27,036 nt of DNA from Bacillota bacterium (GTDB lineage Bacteria > Bacillota > Clostridia > Christensenellales > Aristaeellaceae). Shown in pieces: positions 14,634 to 23,303 of this stretch. Both the position numbers and the translations under genes were made by a program. Position 1 is the first letter of the stretch. Each line of letters opens with the position of its first letter. The notes beneath the pieces are model-generated. The model ran no database searches. It saw nothing but the letters and a program-made list of their open reading frames with translations, and was not told the DNA's origin. The stretch covers positions 1 to 27,036 of the forward strand of contig JAEZJP010000252.1 in NCBI GenBank assembly GCA_023415715.1, read 5' to 3'.

Positions 14634-15599
14634 TCAGCTGAGATAGTCGAGCAGTGAAGGTTGCAGAATTTTCGTACCCATCTGAAGGCAGGCGTTATAC
14701 ACAAGTTCCTGTTCGGAGAACTGCATAATGCCTTCCTCCAAGCTCAGGCTTTCCAGCTTATTCTGCTTGTCTGAAGCGGCAATTTTCTCACGGTCCAGCC
14801 TGTCGGCAAAGAAGGTAATATAGTTGGCTTTCTCCCCTATGCCCACATACTGCATCCTGACGTCGTCAGACCTTGCTTCCAGTTTCTTGACATAAAGGTC
14901 TATGTCCGAAAGATCGCCGCTATCCAGCTTGCCGGCAATTTGGCCTAAAAGCTGGTACAGATTGTTGGATATGCCGTTACCGTCCACGCCTGTGCCAAGC
15001 AATTCCGCTCCTGAATAAGCGGTATCCATAGCGGACTGAGGGGACACCACGCCTCCGCTGATGGAAAGGCCCAATCCGATATCCACATACCGGTGCTCCT
15101 GGGCAAATGTTCCGGTATCCACACTTACGCCATGATAGAGAAGATTGCCGCTCCCATCCAGCGTAAAGGGCATTTCCTCAAAGCCTTCGCCGCCGAACAC
15201 ATACTTATCGGAAAACTTGGCATTGGAGGCCCCCAGGACCGACTCCTGCAAGCTCCTCAGCGATTCAGCGATCACCTTGCGGGCTTTTTCATCGCTTGTA
15301 CCTGTAATGCCCTGCATGACCTGGGTCAAAGCATTGGTGGCTGTTTCGTTGATGGAGGAAAGAGAAATCTCCGCCTCATCCAGCAGTCCCTGGCTGTCCT
15401 TAAGCGTGGCATCGTACATTCCAATGCGCGTCAGCTGCTTGCGTGTATCAAACGCTGCCAAAGCGGAAGCCGGGTCCTCCGACATTTTCATAAACTTTCT
15501 CTGTGCTGTGACCTTTGTGTTCAGGTCATTCAGTTCCTTTGTATTCCTGTTCAGGTTTCGAAGATAGTTATTTGCCATCATGGCATTTGTCAGACGCAC
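14634..15599 (-). CDS. flgL: FlgL, hook-filament junction protein (HAP3)
   Basis: FlgL forms the second ring of the hook-filament junction on which flagellin polymerises. The 321-residue protein is flagellin-like at both ends: MRLTNAMMANNYLRNLN and LNTKVTAQRKFMKMSEDPASA at the N-terminus, and helices ending in ELVYNACLQMGTKILQPSLL at the C-terminus. The GTG at 15599 is chosen because GGAGGT (15612-15607) lies 7 bases upstream and gives the expected MRLTN start; the GTG at 15608 lies inside that Shine-Dalgarno. It follows flgK by 19 bases. Confidence 0.96.
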   Translation of the reverse strand: MRLTNAMMANNYLRNLNRNTKELNDLNTKVTAQRKFMKMSEDPASALAAFDTRKQLTRIGMYDATLKDSQGLLDEAEISLSSINETATNALTQVMQGITGTSDEKARKVIAESLRSLQESVLGASNAKFSDKYVFGGEGFEEMPFTLDGSGNLLYHGVSVDTGTFAQEHRYVDIGLGLSISGGVVSPQSAMDTAYSGAELLGTGVDGNGISNNLYQLLGQIAGKLDSGDLSDIDLYVKKLEARSDDVRMQYVGIGEKANYITFFADRLDREKIAASDKQNKLESLSLEEGIMQFSEQELVYNACLQMGTKILQPSLLDYLS

Positions 15600-15618
15600 G
15601 CATATCACCTCCTACGCC

Positions 15619-17043
15619 TTACCGGCCTACCATGCCCGTTCTGTTGATCAAAACGTCCAGTGCTTCGTCCATTGCGGTGATCACACGGGAGGATGCCTCA
15701 AAGGCCCGCTGATACTTCATCAAATTGGCCGTTTCCTCATTGATGTCCACCCCCATGACCGCTTGCCGCTGATTGGTGATGGACGCCACAACCATGTCGC
15801 TGGTTTCCGAGATATCATTTATATAGCTTATATCAATGGCGACGTCGGTCATCATGGAGAGAGTGAAATCCTCAAAAGAACCGTGGAAGTTGGATGATAT
15901 ATCCCGTCCTTCATTCATGGCCGCTATAAAATTGAGGATATTGTCATTCTTGCCCGCTTCCTGGTCAGCATCGGCGGTAGCAGTGATATAGTTGGAATCG
16001 GCTAGCCACTGACTGGAAATCGCGATGGTAGATGCTGTATTGCCTGTGAACAGCGGTTTACCCGTCCCGTTAATGTCGTTGAAGGTGCTCCCTAGGCTGT
16101 CCGCCAGGCTGTCAAGGGATGCAAGGTAGTATGGGATACCCCTGAAGTTGCTTTGCCCCGTAGTTGCATAGCTGCCATAGCCATTGAGCACCTGCATGGA
16201 GCCCGCCAGGGAACCCGCCTGAAGCGCAAGTGCATTTCCATCCGCTTCAATGCTGACATTGCCCGCGCCACCTGCTACCGTGACCGCGGCCACCGTATTG
16301 TTCGGCGCATCCAGTAAAAATTCGCCGCCGGCCTTGATACTTAAAGTGCCGTCATCATGGTCCGTCACCGTGATGTCCATATAAGAAGAAAGCTGATCAA
16401 GATATACATTGCGCATGTCGTTCAGCTCGTTGATGGAATTGTTCTGAAGCTTTGCGACCTGTATGGAACGGTTGATGGTATCAATCTTGCCAAGCAGCGT
16501 ATTGACATCCTTGACCCCGATCCCTATGGAATCCATTTCCTGTGCGCTGATATTGTTAAGCTGGACAGCGTAATGATTTATGCTCTGCGTCACCTTTTGC
16601 GCGCTGGAACGTACCAGACTTGAAAACTCCACCTCACCAGCGTTTTGAGACAGGGTCTGCAATTGTGCGTAGAGATCCTGCAGCATCACGTTCAATCCGT
16701 CGGTCTGTGTCTCATCCAGACTGTTCTCCATATCTGTCAGGGTGGACAGCGTCTTTGTAGTCGCACTGCTTTGCGCGTTTGCGCTGCGGTAGCGCAAGTC
16801 CAGGAACTGATCCCGCATCTGCCTGATGCCCTTCACGTCAACACCCATATCATAGGAGAGCACACTATGCTGGGCAAGCCTGTACCTGTCAATATTCGGA
16901 TGAGTTGCAGCCTGGTCCACAATCTGTCTGCTATAACCTTCGGTGGACTGGTTGGCAATGTTGTTTGCCGTAACATCCAGTCCGGCCTGTGCCGCCGTCA
17001 AACCGCTTTTGGCAGCTTCGAATGCGTAAAAAGTTGCTCTCAT
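15619..17043 (-). CDS. flgK: FlgK, hook-filament junction protein (HAP1)
   Basis: FlgK is the first junction protein between hook and filament, exported with the help of FlgN. The 474-residue protein has the rod/hook-family N-terminal signature LDVTANNIANQSTEGYSRQ and the C-terminal motif EETANLMKYQRAFEASSRVI that packs with it in the D0 coil. The middle is a variable beta domain. Start ATG 17043 is preceded by AAGGGG. It lies 20 bases after flgN and just ahead of flgL, the standard order. Confidence 0.97.
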   Translation of the reverse strand: MRATFYAFEAAKSGLTAAQAGLDVTANNIANQSTEGYSRQIVDQAATHPNIDRYRLAQHSVLSYDMGVDVKGIRQMRDQFLDLRYRSANAQSSATTKTLSTLTDMENSLDETQTDGLNVMLQDLYAQLQTLSQNAGEVEFSSLVRSSAQKVTQSINHYAVQLNNISAQEMDSIGIGVKDVNTLLGKIDTINRSIQVAKLQNNSINELNDMRNVYLDQLSSYMDITVTDHDDGTLSIKAGGEFLLDAPNNTVAAVTVAGGAGNVSIEADGNALALQAGSLAGSMQVLNGYGSYATTGQSNFRGIPYYLASLDSLADSLGSTFNDINGTGKPLFTGNTASTIAISSQWLADSNYITATADADQEAGKNDNILNFIAAMNEGRDISSNFHGSFEDFTLSMMTDVAIDISYINDISETSDMVVASITNQRQAVMGVDINEETANLMKYQRAFEASSRVITAMDEALDVLINRTGMVGR

Positions 17044-17062
17044 TTTTACCCCTTGACGTAAG

Positions 17063-17494
17063 TTAGCCTCTGGAGCTTACATTTTTCGTGTATGTATTTG
17101 TGCCTGAATCCTTGCCTGACTGGTTCAGCAGAAAACGAATGGTACCAAGGCGTGTTTCCAACAGCTTTTTGTTGAGCGAGCATTTCTTTTTAAGTGCCGT
17201 CACAACTGCGGATAGTTCTTCAAACACCGATCCAAACAGGACCTTGTACTCCCCGCCTGACTCAACCAGTTCCCTGAGTGTTTTGCACCCTAACCCCTGG
17301 CAGATGGCGTTTCTCTGCTTTTCCAGTTCCCTGCTCTGCATAAGCAGCGCCTGCTGGTCATTGAGCAGTGGGATCAGCTTCTCGGCATCCCCCGCAAGAA
17401 GCAATCGGGTCTTTTCTTCTTCCAGTGTCAGAAGCTTCCGATGCACCTCGAACTGAACGCTCAGAACCTCTTTGAGCCCCGGCAAGTCACTCAT
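17063..17494 (-). CDS. flgN: FlgN-family chaperone for FlgK/FlgL
   Basis: FlgN keeps the hook-associated proteins FlgK and FlgL soluble and delivers them to the export apparatus. This 143-residue protein is mostly helical, with long amphipathic helices (LLTLEEEKTRLLLAGDAEKL, LLNDQQALLMQSRELEKQRN) and a serine/threonine-rich polar tail. The similarity is of the general FlgN type. The flgM-flgN-flgK-flgL order makes the assignment firm. Its ATG overlaps the flgM stop by four bases (ATGA). Confidence 0.9.
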   Translation of the reverse strand: MSDLPGLKEVLSVQFEVHRKLLTLEEEKTRLLLAGDAEKLIPLLNDQQALLMQSRELEKQRNAICQGLGCKTLRELVESGGEYKVLFGSVFEELSAVVTALKKKCSLNKKLLETRLGTIRFLLNQSGKDSGTNTYTKNVSSRG

Positions 17495-17808
17495 AGGTTT
17501 TCTTGCTCCTTGGGCTCAACGCCGTAGAGCATGGCTTCAGCAATTTGCTCGGCGGAAACATGGTAATTACCCCTGGCTATTTCATTTTTCAAAAGCAGAA
17601 GCCTTTGCGCCGGTGTGGCCTTTGTAGCTTCGCTGACCACCATGTTTATAACCCCATCCAGTTCGGAATAACCTTTGGCGGTGCTTGACAAGACGAGGTT
17701 GTCTTTGTCGACTCCCGCCTGCTTTTTGGCCTCCTTCTGGGCTGTGGCAAGGTTTTGCGCCATCATGGCGCCGTAGAGCTTGTCAATCTGTGCTCGATTG
17801 ATCTTCAT
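17491..17808 (-). CDS. flgM: FlgM, anti-sigma-28 factor
   Basis: FlgM binds and inhibits the flagellar sigma factor until the hook is finished. The 105-residue protein has the expected N-terminal MKINRAQIDKLY, a polar middle (LVLSSTAKGYSELD), and the conserved C-terminal sigma-binding helices RLLLLKNEIARGNYHVSAEQ followed by IAEAML. GGGTGAT lies upstream of ATG 17808. A SigD-type promoter 20-45 bases upstream puts it under the sigma factor it inhibits, the usual feedback loop. Confidence 0.95.
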   Translation of the reverse strand: MKINRAQIDKLYGAMMAQNLATAQKEAKKQAGVDKDNLVLSSTAKGYSELDGVINMVVSEATKATPAQRLLLLKNEIARGNYHVSAEQIAEAMLYGVEPKEQENL

Positions 17809-17827
17809 GATCTATCACCCGCTTTAT

Positions 17828-17854
17828 ATATCGATATTTTCCAAGGGAAGTTTA
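17828..17854 (-). promoter_or_regulatory. SigD (sigma-28) promoter of the flgM operon
   Basis: On the minus strand TAAA (17854-17851), a 15-base spacer, then ATCGATAT (17835-17828) match the SigD consensus TAAA-N14-16-GCCGATAT at 10 of 12 positions. It lies in the short gap between the flhP-like stop and flgM, so flgM-flgN-flgK-flgL and downstream genes can be boosted late. Confidence 0.75.
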
Positions 17855-17872
17855 GCCAATTGCAAAATCTCA

Positions 17873-18571
17873 TCAAGTTCTAAGGTTGTTTACGACCTGC
17901 TCCAGTTCATCGGTTGTTTGCAGCATGCGGAGATTGAACTGTACGCCCCTTTGGGCCAGCATCATGCGCGTCATTTCAGACACGAGGTCTACATTGGACA
18001 GCTCAAAAGTGCTTTCCCTTATCTGCGAAGCATTGTCCTGGACCGCCTGGCCTGAGGCATTCGTCTGTGCATACCGGCTGTCGCCCAGCGCCTCCAAAGC
18101 ACCGGGGTTGGGAAAGGTGTAGAGTCCCGCCTGATGGATGGCCGCACGAATGTCGCCGCCAGCCACCGTGATGCGCCGGCCATTTGCATCGAGCACATAT
18201 CCGCCATCCGGCGTGACAAGATAGATCCCGTTCCCCTCGGCAGAAAGGGCAAACATGCCCGCCCGGGTATAGACCGTGTCTCCCTGAGCGTTTTCAATGG
18301 CAAAGAAGCCTTCGCCCTCAATGGCTACGCTGCTTTCCCCATCCGGAGAAAGCCCGCCCTGCTCTGTCTGAAGATCTGTGGCTGCAAGCCGCGCGCCGTT
18401 GCCGACCAGAAAATCCGCGCCCTGGGCGCTGGTATACATGAGGTCGGTGAAGCTGGCCGTTTGAGCCTTGTACCCATCAGTGTTGGCATTGGCGATGTTA
18501 TTGGCGGTTATGTCCAGGCTGGTCTGAAAAACCTTTACGCCCGACTTGGCCGCATAGAAGCCGTTGATCAC
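17873..18571 (-). CDS. flhP: FlhP-like flagellar rod protein (FlgF/FlgG family)
   Basis: This is a 232-residue protein of the rod/hook family. The N-terminus has LDITANNIANANTDGYKAQ, the middle a beta domain with IEGEGFFAI, and the C-terminus the matching coil ELSNVDLVSEMTRMMLAQRG. It is shorter than FlgG (~260), fitting the B. subtilis FlhO/FlhP type of distal rod proteins, which lie next to sigD-linked genes. The GTG start at 18571 has GGAGGG at 18584-18579. Which of the two neighbours corresponds to FlhO and which to FlhP is inferred from order only. Confidence 0.88.
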   Translation of the reverse strand: MINGFYAAKSGVKVFQTSLDITANNIANANTDGYKAQTASFTDLMYTSAQGADFLVGNGARLAATDLQTEQGGLSPDGESSVAIEGEGFFAIENAQGDTVYTRAGMFALSAEGNGIYLVTPDGGYVLDANGRRITVAGGDIRAAIHQAGLYTFPNPGALEALGDSRYAQTNASGQAVQDNASQIRESTFELSNVDLVSEMTRMMLAQRGVQFNLRMLQTTDELEQVVNNLRT

Positions 18572-18604
18572 CTGAAATCCCTCCTCTCATTCCGTCGGCG
18601 TGTT

Positions 18605-19342
18605 TTAAGCGCGACCAATCTCATTGACTGTCTTTTGATTCACCTGATCCAATATTCGCAGCACCTGGCCGCAGGACTGGAAGGCGCGGGAGGATGCCAT
18701 CATATCCGACATTTCCTCTATCATATCCACATTTGCCCGCTCCAGGGTACCCTGAAGGATGCGCCCCTGAAACTGTCCGTTGCCTGCCGGCCTTACAAAC
18801 AATCCATTTGCCTGTTTTTCCAGTACAGCGTTTGCCTGCGGCACCACAATCAGAAGCTGGCCCGCGTTTTGCCCGCCTACGGTGATCTGACCCGTTTCGC
18901 TGATGGCAACCGTACCCGCATCCAGCTGTATGCGGCCGTTTTGCCCGATCACGAAGGCCCCGGAAGATGTGGTCAGATAGCCGTTGGCATCGATTTGAAA
19001 GCTTCCGTTGCGTGTCATACCGTTCCCTCCCTGCGGGTCCTGCACGGCAAAGAAACCGTCACCCAGAATGGCAACATCCAGCGTCCGTCCCGTTGTTTCC
19101 AGCGCGCCCTGGGTAATGTCCGCATAAATCGCATCGACAATGGCTCCGTTGTTCACGGTACCTATTTCCGCAGCAGTGCCTTCTTCCATGCGCATCATCA
19201 CCTGGTCGTTGAATGTGGAGGTGATCAGTTCCTCGCGCTTGAAACCGGCGACGCCTGCGTTGGCCAGGTTGTTGGCCGTAACATCCAGCGCCCTGGCCCT
19301 GTTTAGAAGCCCTGTTGTTGCAGAGTATACAGCGTTATTCAT
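18605..19342 (-). CDS. flhO: FlhO-like flagellar rod protein (FlgF/FlgG family)
   Basis: This is a 245-residue rod-family protein. It has the N-terminal signature LDVTANNLANAGVAGFKRE, a central ILGDGFFAVQDPQGG and GRIQLDAGTVAI region, and the C-terminal helix NVDMIEEMSDMMASSRAFQS. The family builds the rod through the cell wall. It directly follows sigD by 18 bases and precedes the second rod protein by 33 bases, so all three are probably one transcript. GGGAGG precedes ATG 19342. Confidence 0.88.
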   Translation of the reverse strand: MNNAVYSATTGLLNRARALDVTANNLANAGVAGFKREELITSTFNDQVMMRMEEGTAAEIGTVNNGAIVDAIYADITQGALETTGRTLDVAILGDGFFAVQDPQGGNGMTRNGSFQIDANGYLTTSSGAFVIGQNGRIQLDAGTVAISETGQITVGGQNAGQLLIVVPQANAVLEKQANGLFVRPAGNGQFQGRILQGTLERANVDMIEEMSDMMASSRAFQSCGQVLRILDQVNQKTVNEIGRA

Positions 19343-19360
19343 GATGCTGCCTCCCTTTTT

Positions 19361-20134
19361 TCATTCGTTTATGTATCCCGTGATGCGCTCTTTCAGTTTT
19401 TGCAGAGCCTTGGAGTGGATCTGCGATACCCTGGGCACCGTCAGACCAAGCACGAAGGCGATTTCCCGAAGCTTTAGTTCTTCATAATAGTACAAGGAAA
19501 TAACAATTCGTTCTTTTTCATCCAGCATATCGATATAAACAGCCAGCTGGTTTTTGAAATCCTTCTGCAAAAGCCTGTGCTCAGGCGTTTGAGCCGAAGT
19601 ATCCTCAATAGCGTCCATCACCGACATGTTGCCCCGGGGCAGCGTTTCCTCCAGCGCCAGTACGTGATAGCTCATCTCATCCACGTGCAGTTTGTTCAGT
19701 TCCGCTTCCGTCATTGAAAGCCGTTGCGCAAGCTCGCTGTCCAGAGGAGGCCTGCCCAGTTCGTTTTGCATTTCCTGGCTCATTTTGTTGGCCAGCCTGA
19801 TCTTTTGATGAATATCCCTGGGCACCCATTCCTTCTTGCGAAGATAATCGATGATGGCGCCGCGAACCCTGATGGAAGCAAATGAGTCAAACTGAACGCC
19901 GCGTTTGTAATCATACCGGTCGATGCAGTTGATCAATTCCAACACTCCGTGATTGGCCAGATCTTCCATATCATCCCGGTTCACGGTTATCATCTGGGAG
20001 CGTTTAAGGCTGCAAGTCACGATATACAGATAGGACATCAGGATTTCGTTGCGTAAACCAACATCCCTGGTTTTTTCGTACCGCTGCCAGGTCGGCTCGT
20101 CTATTTTTTTCGACTGGTCCTTATAGTAATTCAT
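19361..20134 (-). CDS. sigD: SigD/FliA, flagellar sigma-28 factor
   Basis: This is the sigma factor for late flagellar genes. The 257-residue protein has region 2 (about 50-100) with DDMEDLANHGVLELINCIDR and FDSFASIRVRGAIIDYLR, the region 2/3 join WVPRDIHQ, region 3 to about 180, and a region 4 helix-turn-helix at about 221-247 (LREIAFVLGLTVPRVSQIHS). The sequence fits FliA/SigD rather than SigF/G sporulation factors. Cognate promoters are visible at 4637 and 17854, and its inhibitor FlgM is nearby. It follows flhA by only 37 bases. Confidence 0.96.
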   Translation of the reverse strand: MNYYKDQSKKIDEPTWQRYEKTRDVGLRNEILMSYLYIVTCSLKRSQMITVNRDDMEDLANHGVLELINCIDRYDYKRGVQFDSFASIRVRGAIIDYLRKKEWVPRDIHQKIRLANKMSQEMQNELGRPPLDSELAQRLSMTEAELNKLHVDEMSYHVLALEETLPRGNMSVMDAIEDTSAQTPEHRLLQKDFKNQLAVYIDMLDEKERIVISLYYYEELKLREIAFVLGLTVPRVSQIHSKALQKLKERITGYINE

Positions 20135-20171
20135 GCTCCTCCCACCTGCTTTTGTTTATGCAGCATGCCTT

Positions 20172-22208
20172 TTAAATCGAGATGGTGCCCAGCGCCTGAA
20201 TATTAATATCCTGGTTGATCTCGCTGAAGGACAGCACCACAGCCTCCGAAGAGAATTGGTCCATCAGCCGCTTGTAATAGCATCTTACTACAGGCGATGT
20301 GAGCACCACCACGTCCCCCAGGCGCTCCCTGATCCGGCTCTCTTCCTTCATGTGGGAGTTCACTATGTTTTGCAGTACATTCGGCTCCAGCGACACATAG
20401 GAATTGTTGCCGGATTTGCGTACGCCGTTCATGATCAGGTTTTCGATTTCGGGGTTCAGGGTGATCACCTTCAGATTACCATCCTGGGCATACTTGCGGG
20501 TGATAGTACGCTTGAGTGCCTGGCGGACATATTCGGTCAAAAGGTCGGTATCCTTCACCGCGGGCATATGCTCGCTGAGCGTTTCCAGTATGGTCGGCAA
20601 GTCGCGGATGGGAATACGCTCCGACAACAGGTTGCACAGCACCTTTTGAAGCTCCACATGGGGCACCACGTTCGGCACGATGTCGTCCACCAGCTCCTTG
20701 TGGGTTTTGCGAAGGTTGTCCATAAGATGCATCAGATCCTTGCGGGAGAACAGCTCATGGGCATGCTTTTTGATGATCTCCGACAGGTGGGTGACAATCA
20801 CCGACAGCGGATCAATGATAGTGTAGCCGCTCATCTGCGCATATTCCCTGTTATCCGCGGTGATCCACTTGGCGGGAAGCTTGAAGGCCGGTTCCAGCGT
20901 ATTGATGCCTTCTATTTCCTGAGCGTCATTGATGCCATTCATGGCCAGGTAATGATCTGCCAGCACCTCGCCGTGCGCCACCTCTTCCCCCTTGATCTTG
21001 ATCACATATTCATTGATACCCAGCCCGGCATTATCACGCAGGGTAACGGCCGGCAGCACCATGCCCATGTCCTCGGCAAACTGCCGGCGGAGCATCACCA
21101 CGCGGTTGATGAAGTTGCCGCCCTTGCTTTCATCCACCAACGGGACCAGGCTGTAGCCTACCTCCACTTCAATGGGTTCCACAGAGAGCAGGGAGTAAAT
21201 ATTGTCAGTATTCTTGTAGAATTCCGTTTCATTTACAGGCAGATCGGGCTCCGGAACCGCTGCAGACGATTCTTTCTTTTTTCTGAGTCTGGATGCCAGC
21301 AGAATCAATGATCCACCCACCGTGAGCAGAACAAGTACAGGAAAACCCGGCAGCACCGACATTGCCATCAGTGCGCCGCCGGTAATCGTCAGCACCAGCG
21401 GATAGGAAGTAATCTGCGTCTTTAGATCCTCGCTCAGGCTGTTGACGGAAGCCGCCCTTGTTACAATCATGCCTGTAGCCGTGGAGATCAGCAGCGCGGG
21501 CAACTGGGATACAAGGCCGTCGCCTACCGTGGCGATGATGTAGGTATTGAGCACGTCGGTAAAGCTTGCGCCGCCCTGCACCATGCCGATGATGACACCG
21601 CCAATGCTGTTGATGAACAGTACGATAATGGAAATAATGGCGTCGCCCTTGATGAATTTGGAGGCGCCGTCCATGGAACCGTAAAAGTCTGCTTCCCGCT
21701 GAATCTTTAGCCGCCGTACCTTGGCGGTTTCATCGTTGATGAGACCGGCGTTCAGGTCGGCGTCGATAGCCATCTGCTTGCCTGGCATGGCGTCTAATGT
21801 AAAGCGGGCCGCCACTTCCGCCACGCGCTCGGCGCCCTTGGTGATGACGATGAACTGCACCACCAAGATGATCAGGAAGATAATGAAACCTACCACCGGA
21901 TTGCCGCCGATGACATACTGGCCAAAGGTATGGATCACCTTGCCCGCGTTGCCGCCGTTGCCCAGGATAAGTTTTGTGGAGGATACGTTCAGCGAAACGC
22001 GCAGCAGTGTTGTAATCAAAAGTACAGAAGGAAACACCGAAAACTCCAGCGCTTCCTTGACGTACATGGAGATCAGCAGGATGGTCAGCGACAGGGCGAT
22101 GTTGATGATAATCATCACATCCAGAAACCCCGTGCCCAAAGGTATGATCAGCAGGAATATGATGCCTACCACAAACAAGGTAAGCACATTGTCAAACAGC
22201 TTTTTCAT
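20172..22208 (-). CDS. flhA: FlhA, flagellar export gate protein
   Basis: FlhA is the large membrane component of the flagellar type III export gate that docks chaperone-substrate complexes. The 678-residue protein has about eight hydrophobic segments in residues 1-310. The family signature TLDAMPGKQMAIDADLNAGL lies at about 137-156 in the cytoplasmic loop, and Asp189 matches a conserved residue needed for proton-driven export. The C-terminal cytoplasmic domain (about 345-678) is the docking platform. AGAGGA precedes ATG 22208, which overlaps the flhB stop by four bases. Confidence 0.98.
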   Translation of the reverse strand: MKKLFDNVLTLFVVGIIFLLIIPLGTGFLDVMIIINIALSLTILLISMYVKEALEFSVFPSVLLITTLLRVSLNVSSTKLILGNGGNAGKVIHTFGQYVIGGNPVVGFIIFLIILVVQFIVITKGAERVAEVAARFTLDAMPGKQMAIDADLNAGLINDETAKVRRLKIQREADFYGSMDGASKFIKGDAIISIIVLFINSIGGVIIGMVQGGASFTDVLNTYIIATVGDGLVSQLPALLISTATGMIVTRAASVNSLSEDLKTQITSYPLVLTITGGALMAMSVLPGFPVLVLLTVGGSLILLASRLRKKKESSAAVPEPDLPVNETEFYKNTDNIYSLLSVEPIEVEVGYSLVPLVDESKGGNFINRVVMLRRQFAEDMGMVLPAVTLRDNAGLGINEYVIKIKGEEVAHGEVLADHYLAMNGINDAQEIEGINTLEPAFKLPAKWITADNREYAQMSGYTIIDPLSVIVTHLSEIIKKHAHELFSRKDLMHLMDNLRKTHKELVDDIVPNVVPHVELQKVLCNLLSERIPIRDLPTILETLSEHMPAVKDTDLLTEYVRQALKRTITRKYAQDGNLKVITLNPEIENLIMNGVRKSGNNSYVSLEPNVLQNIVNSHMKEESRIRERLGDVVVLTSPVVRCYYKRLMDQFSSEAVVLSFSEINQDINIQALGTISI

Positions 22209-23272
22209 CCGGCAGTCCTCTTTTTGAGCTTGTAGATGAAAGCAATAATATCGGCAACGGGCTTGTAGAAAGCTTCGGGAATCGGCATTCCGATATCCAC
22301 CGTCTCATACAGGCCCCGGGCCAGCGGTTTGTTCTCAGTCACATATACGCCGTGCTCCTTGGCGATTCTCACGATGGTCAGGGCGATCTGATCCGCACCC
22401 TTGGCCACTACCACCGGCGCCCTGTTCTTTTTGGGGTCATACTGGAGCGCCACAGCAAAGTGAGTGGGGTTCCTGATGACCACATCCGCTTTTGGCACCT
22501 TTTGCATCATGCGCATCATGGCCATTTTGCGCTGCACATCCTTGATCCTGCCCTTGATTTCCGGGTTGCCCTCCATGCGCTTCTGCTCCTCGCGTACCTC
22601 CTGCTTGGTCATGCGCATCCGCTTTTCATAATCCCACCACTGGTAAAAGTAATCGGCCGCGGCAAACGCCACCATGAACATCAGGATTTTGGTGGAGATG
22701 GAAAAAACGGCGTCGCCTGTCCAGGCAATCCCGCTTTCCAAAGTATTCAGCGGCATGTTTCGAATCTGCAAAACCCGGTTAACAATCTCGCTATAAAGAA
22801 TTGCTCCGATGATAACCACTTTCACTATGGATTTGATGAGCTCTATCCATGACTTTGCGGAAAACAGATGCTTGATGCCCGACATGGGATTCAGCCTGGA
22901 AAGCTTGGGTTTGAGTAAGCTTGCGGCGAAAAGAAACCGCGTCTGCACGCCTCCAAGCACCACACCAAGCAGCATGGCCACACCGCTTATGGGCAGGATC
23001 ATAAGCAGCGCGCTTAACGCATACCTGCCGAATATATTGGACGCGTCCAGAACAGAAAGCCGGCTCACTGTGGCCAAAGAGCCGTAACTATCCTCCAAAA
23101 TGTTCTTCATGCCTGATAAAACCGGCCCCCCGGCCATTCTTATCAGCAGGACCATCGCCAGCAGGGAAAGGACGCTCACGGCATCCTTGCTCTGAAATAT
23201 ATTACCTTTCTTTCGTTCGTCCTCCCGCTTATGCGGTGTCGCACGCTCTGTGCGGCTGCTATCAGATGCCAT
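22205..23272 (-). CDS. flhB: FlhB, export substrate-specificity switch
   Basis: FlhB is the gate subunit that cleaves itself to switch export from rod/hook to filament proteins. The 355-residue protein has a charged N-terminus (SSRTERATPHKREDERKKGN), four hydrophobic segments between about 33 and 210, and the autocleavage motif NPTH at residues 268-271 followed by FAVAL. Its C-terminal tail is short. GGGGAGGT precedes ATG 23272. It lies 31 bases after fliR and overlaps flhA, the standard order. Confidence 0.98.
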   Translation of the reverse strand: MASDSSRTERATPHKREDERKKGNIFQSKDAVSVLSLLAMVLLIRMAGGPVLSGMKNILEDSYGSLATVSRLSVLDASNIFGRYALSALLMILPISGVAMLLGVVLGGVQTRFLFAASLLKPKLSRLNPMSGIKHLFSAKSWIELIKSIVKVVIIGAILYSEIVNRVLQIRNMPLNTLESGIAWTGDAVFSISTKILMFMVAFAAADYFYQWWDYEKRMRMTKQEVREEQKRMEGNPEIKGRIKDVQRKMAMMRMMQKVPKADVVIRNPTHFAVALQYDPKKNRAPVVVAKGADQIALTIVRIAKEHGVYVTENKPLARGLYETVDIGMPIPEAFYKPVADIIAFIYKLKKRTAG

Positions 23273-23303
23273 GATCTCACCTCCCCCTCAAACCGTGTTC
23301 TTC

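Noticed and set aside
18134..19306. Plus-strand 390-codon open frame across the flhO and flhP-like genes
   Set aside because: It is antisense to two clear rod-protein genes, crosses their intergenic gap and resembles nothing known.
20133..21311. Plus-strand 392-codon open frame opposite flhA
   Set aside because: It lies entirely antisense to flhA and has histidine/glutamine-rich shadow composition and no ribosome binding site or family match.
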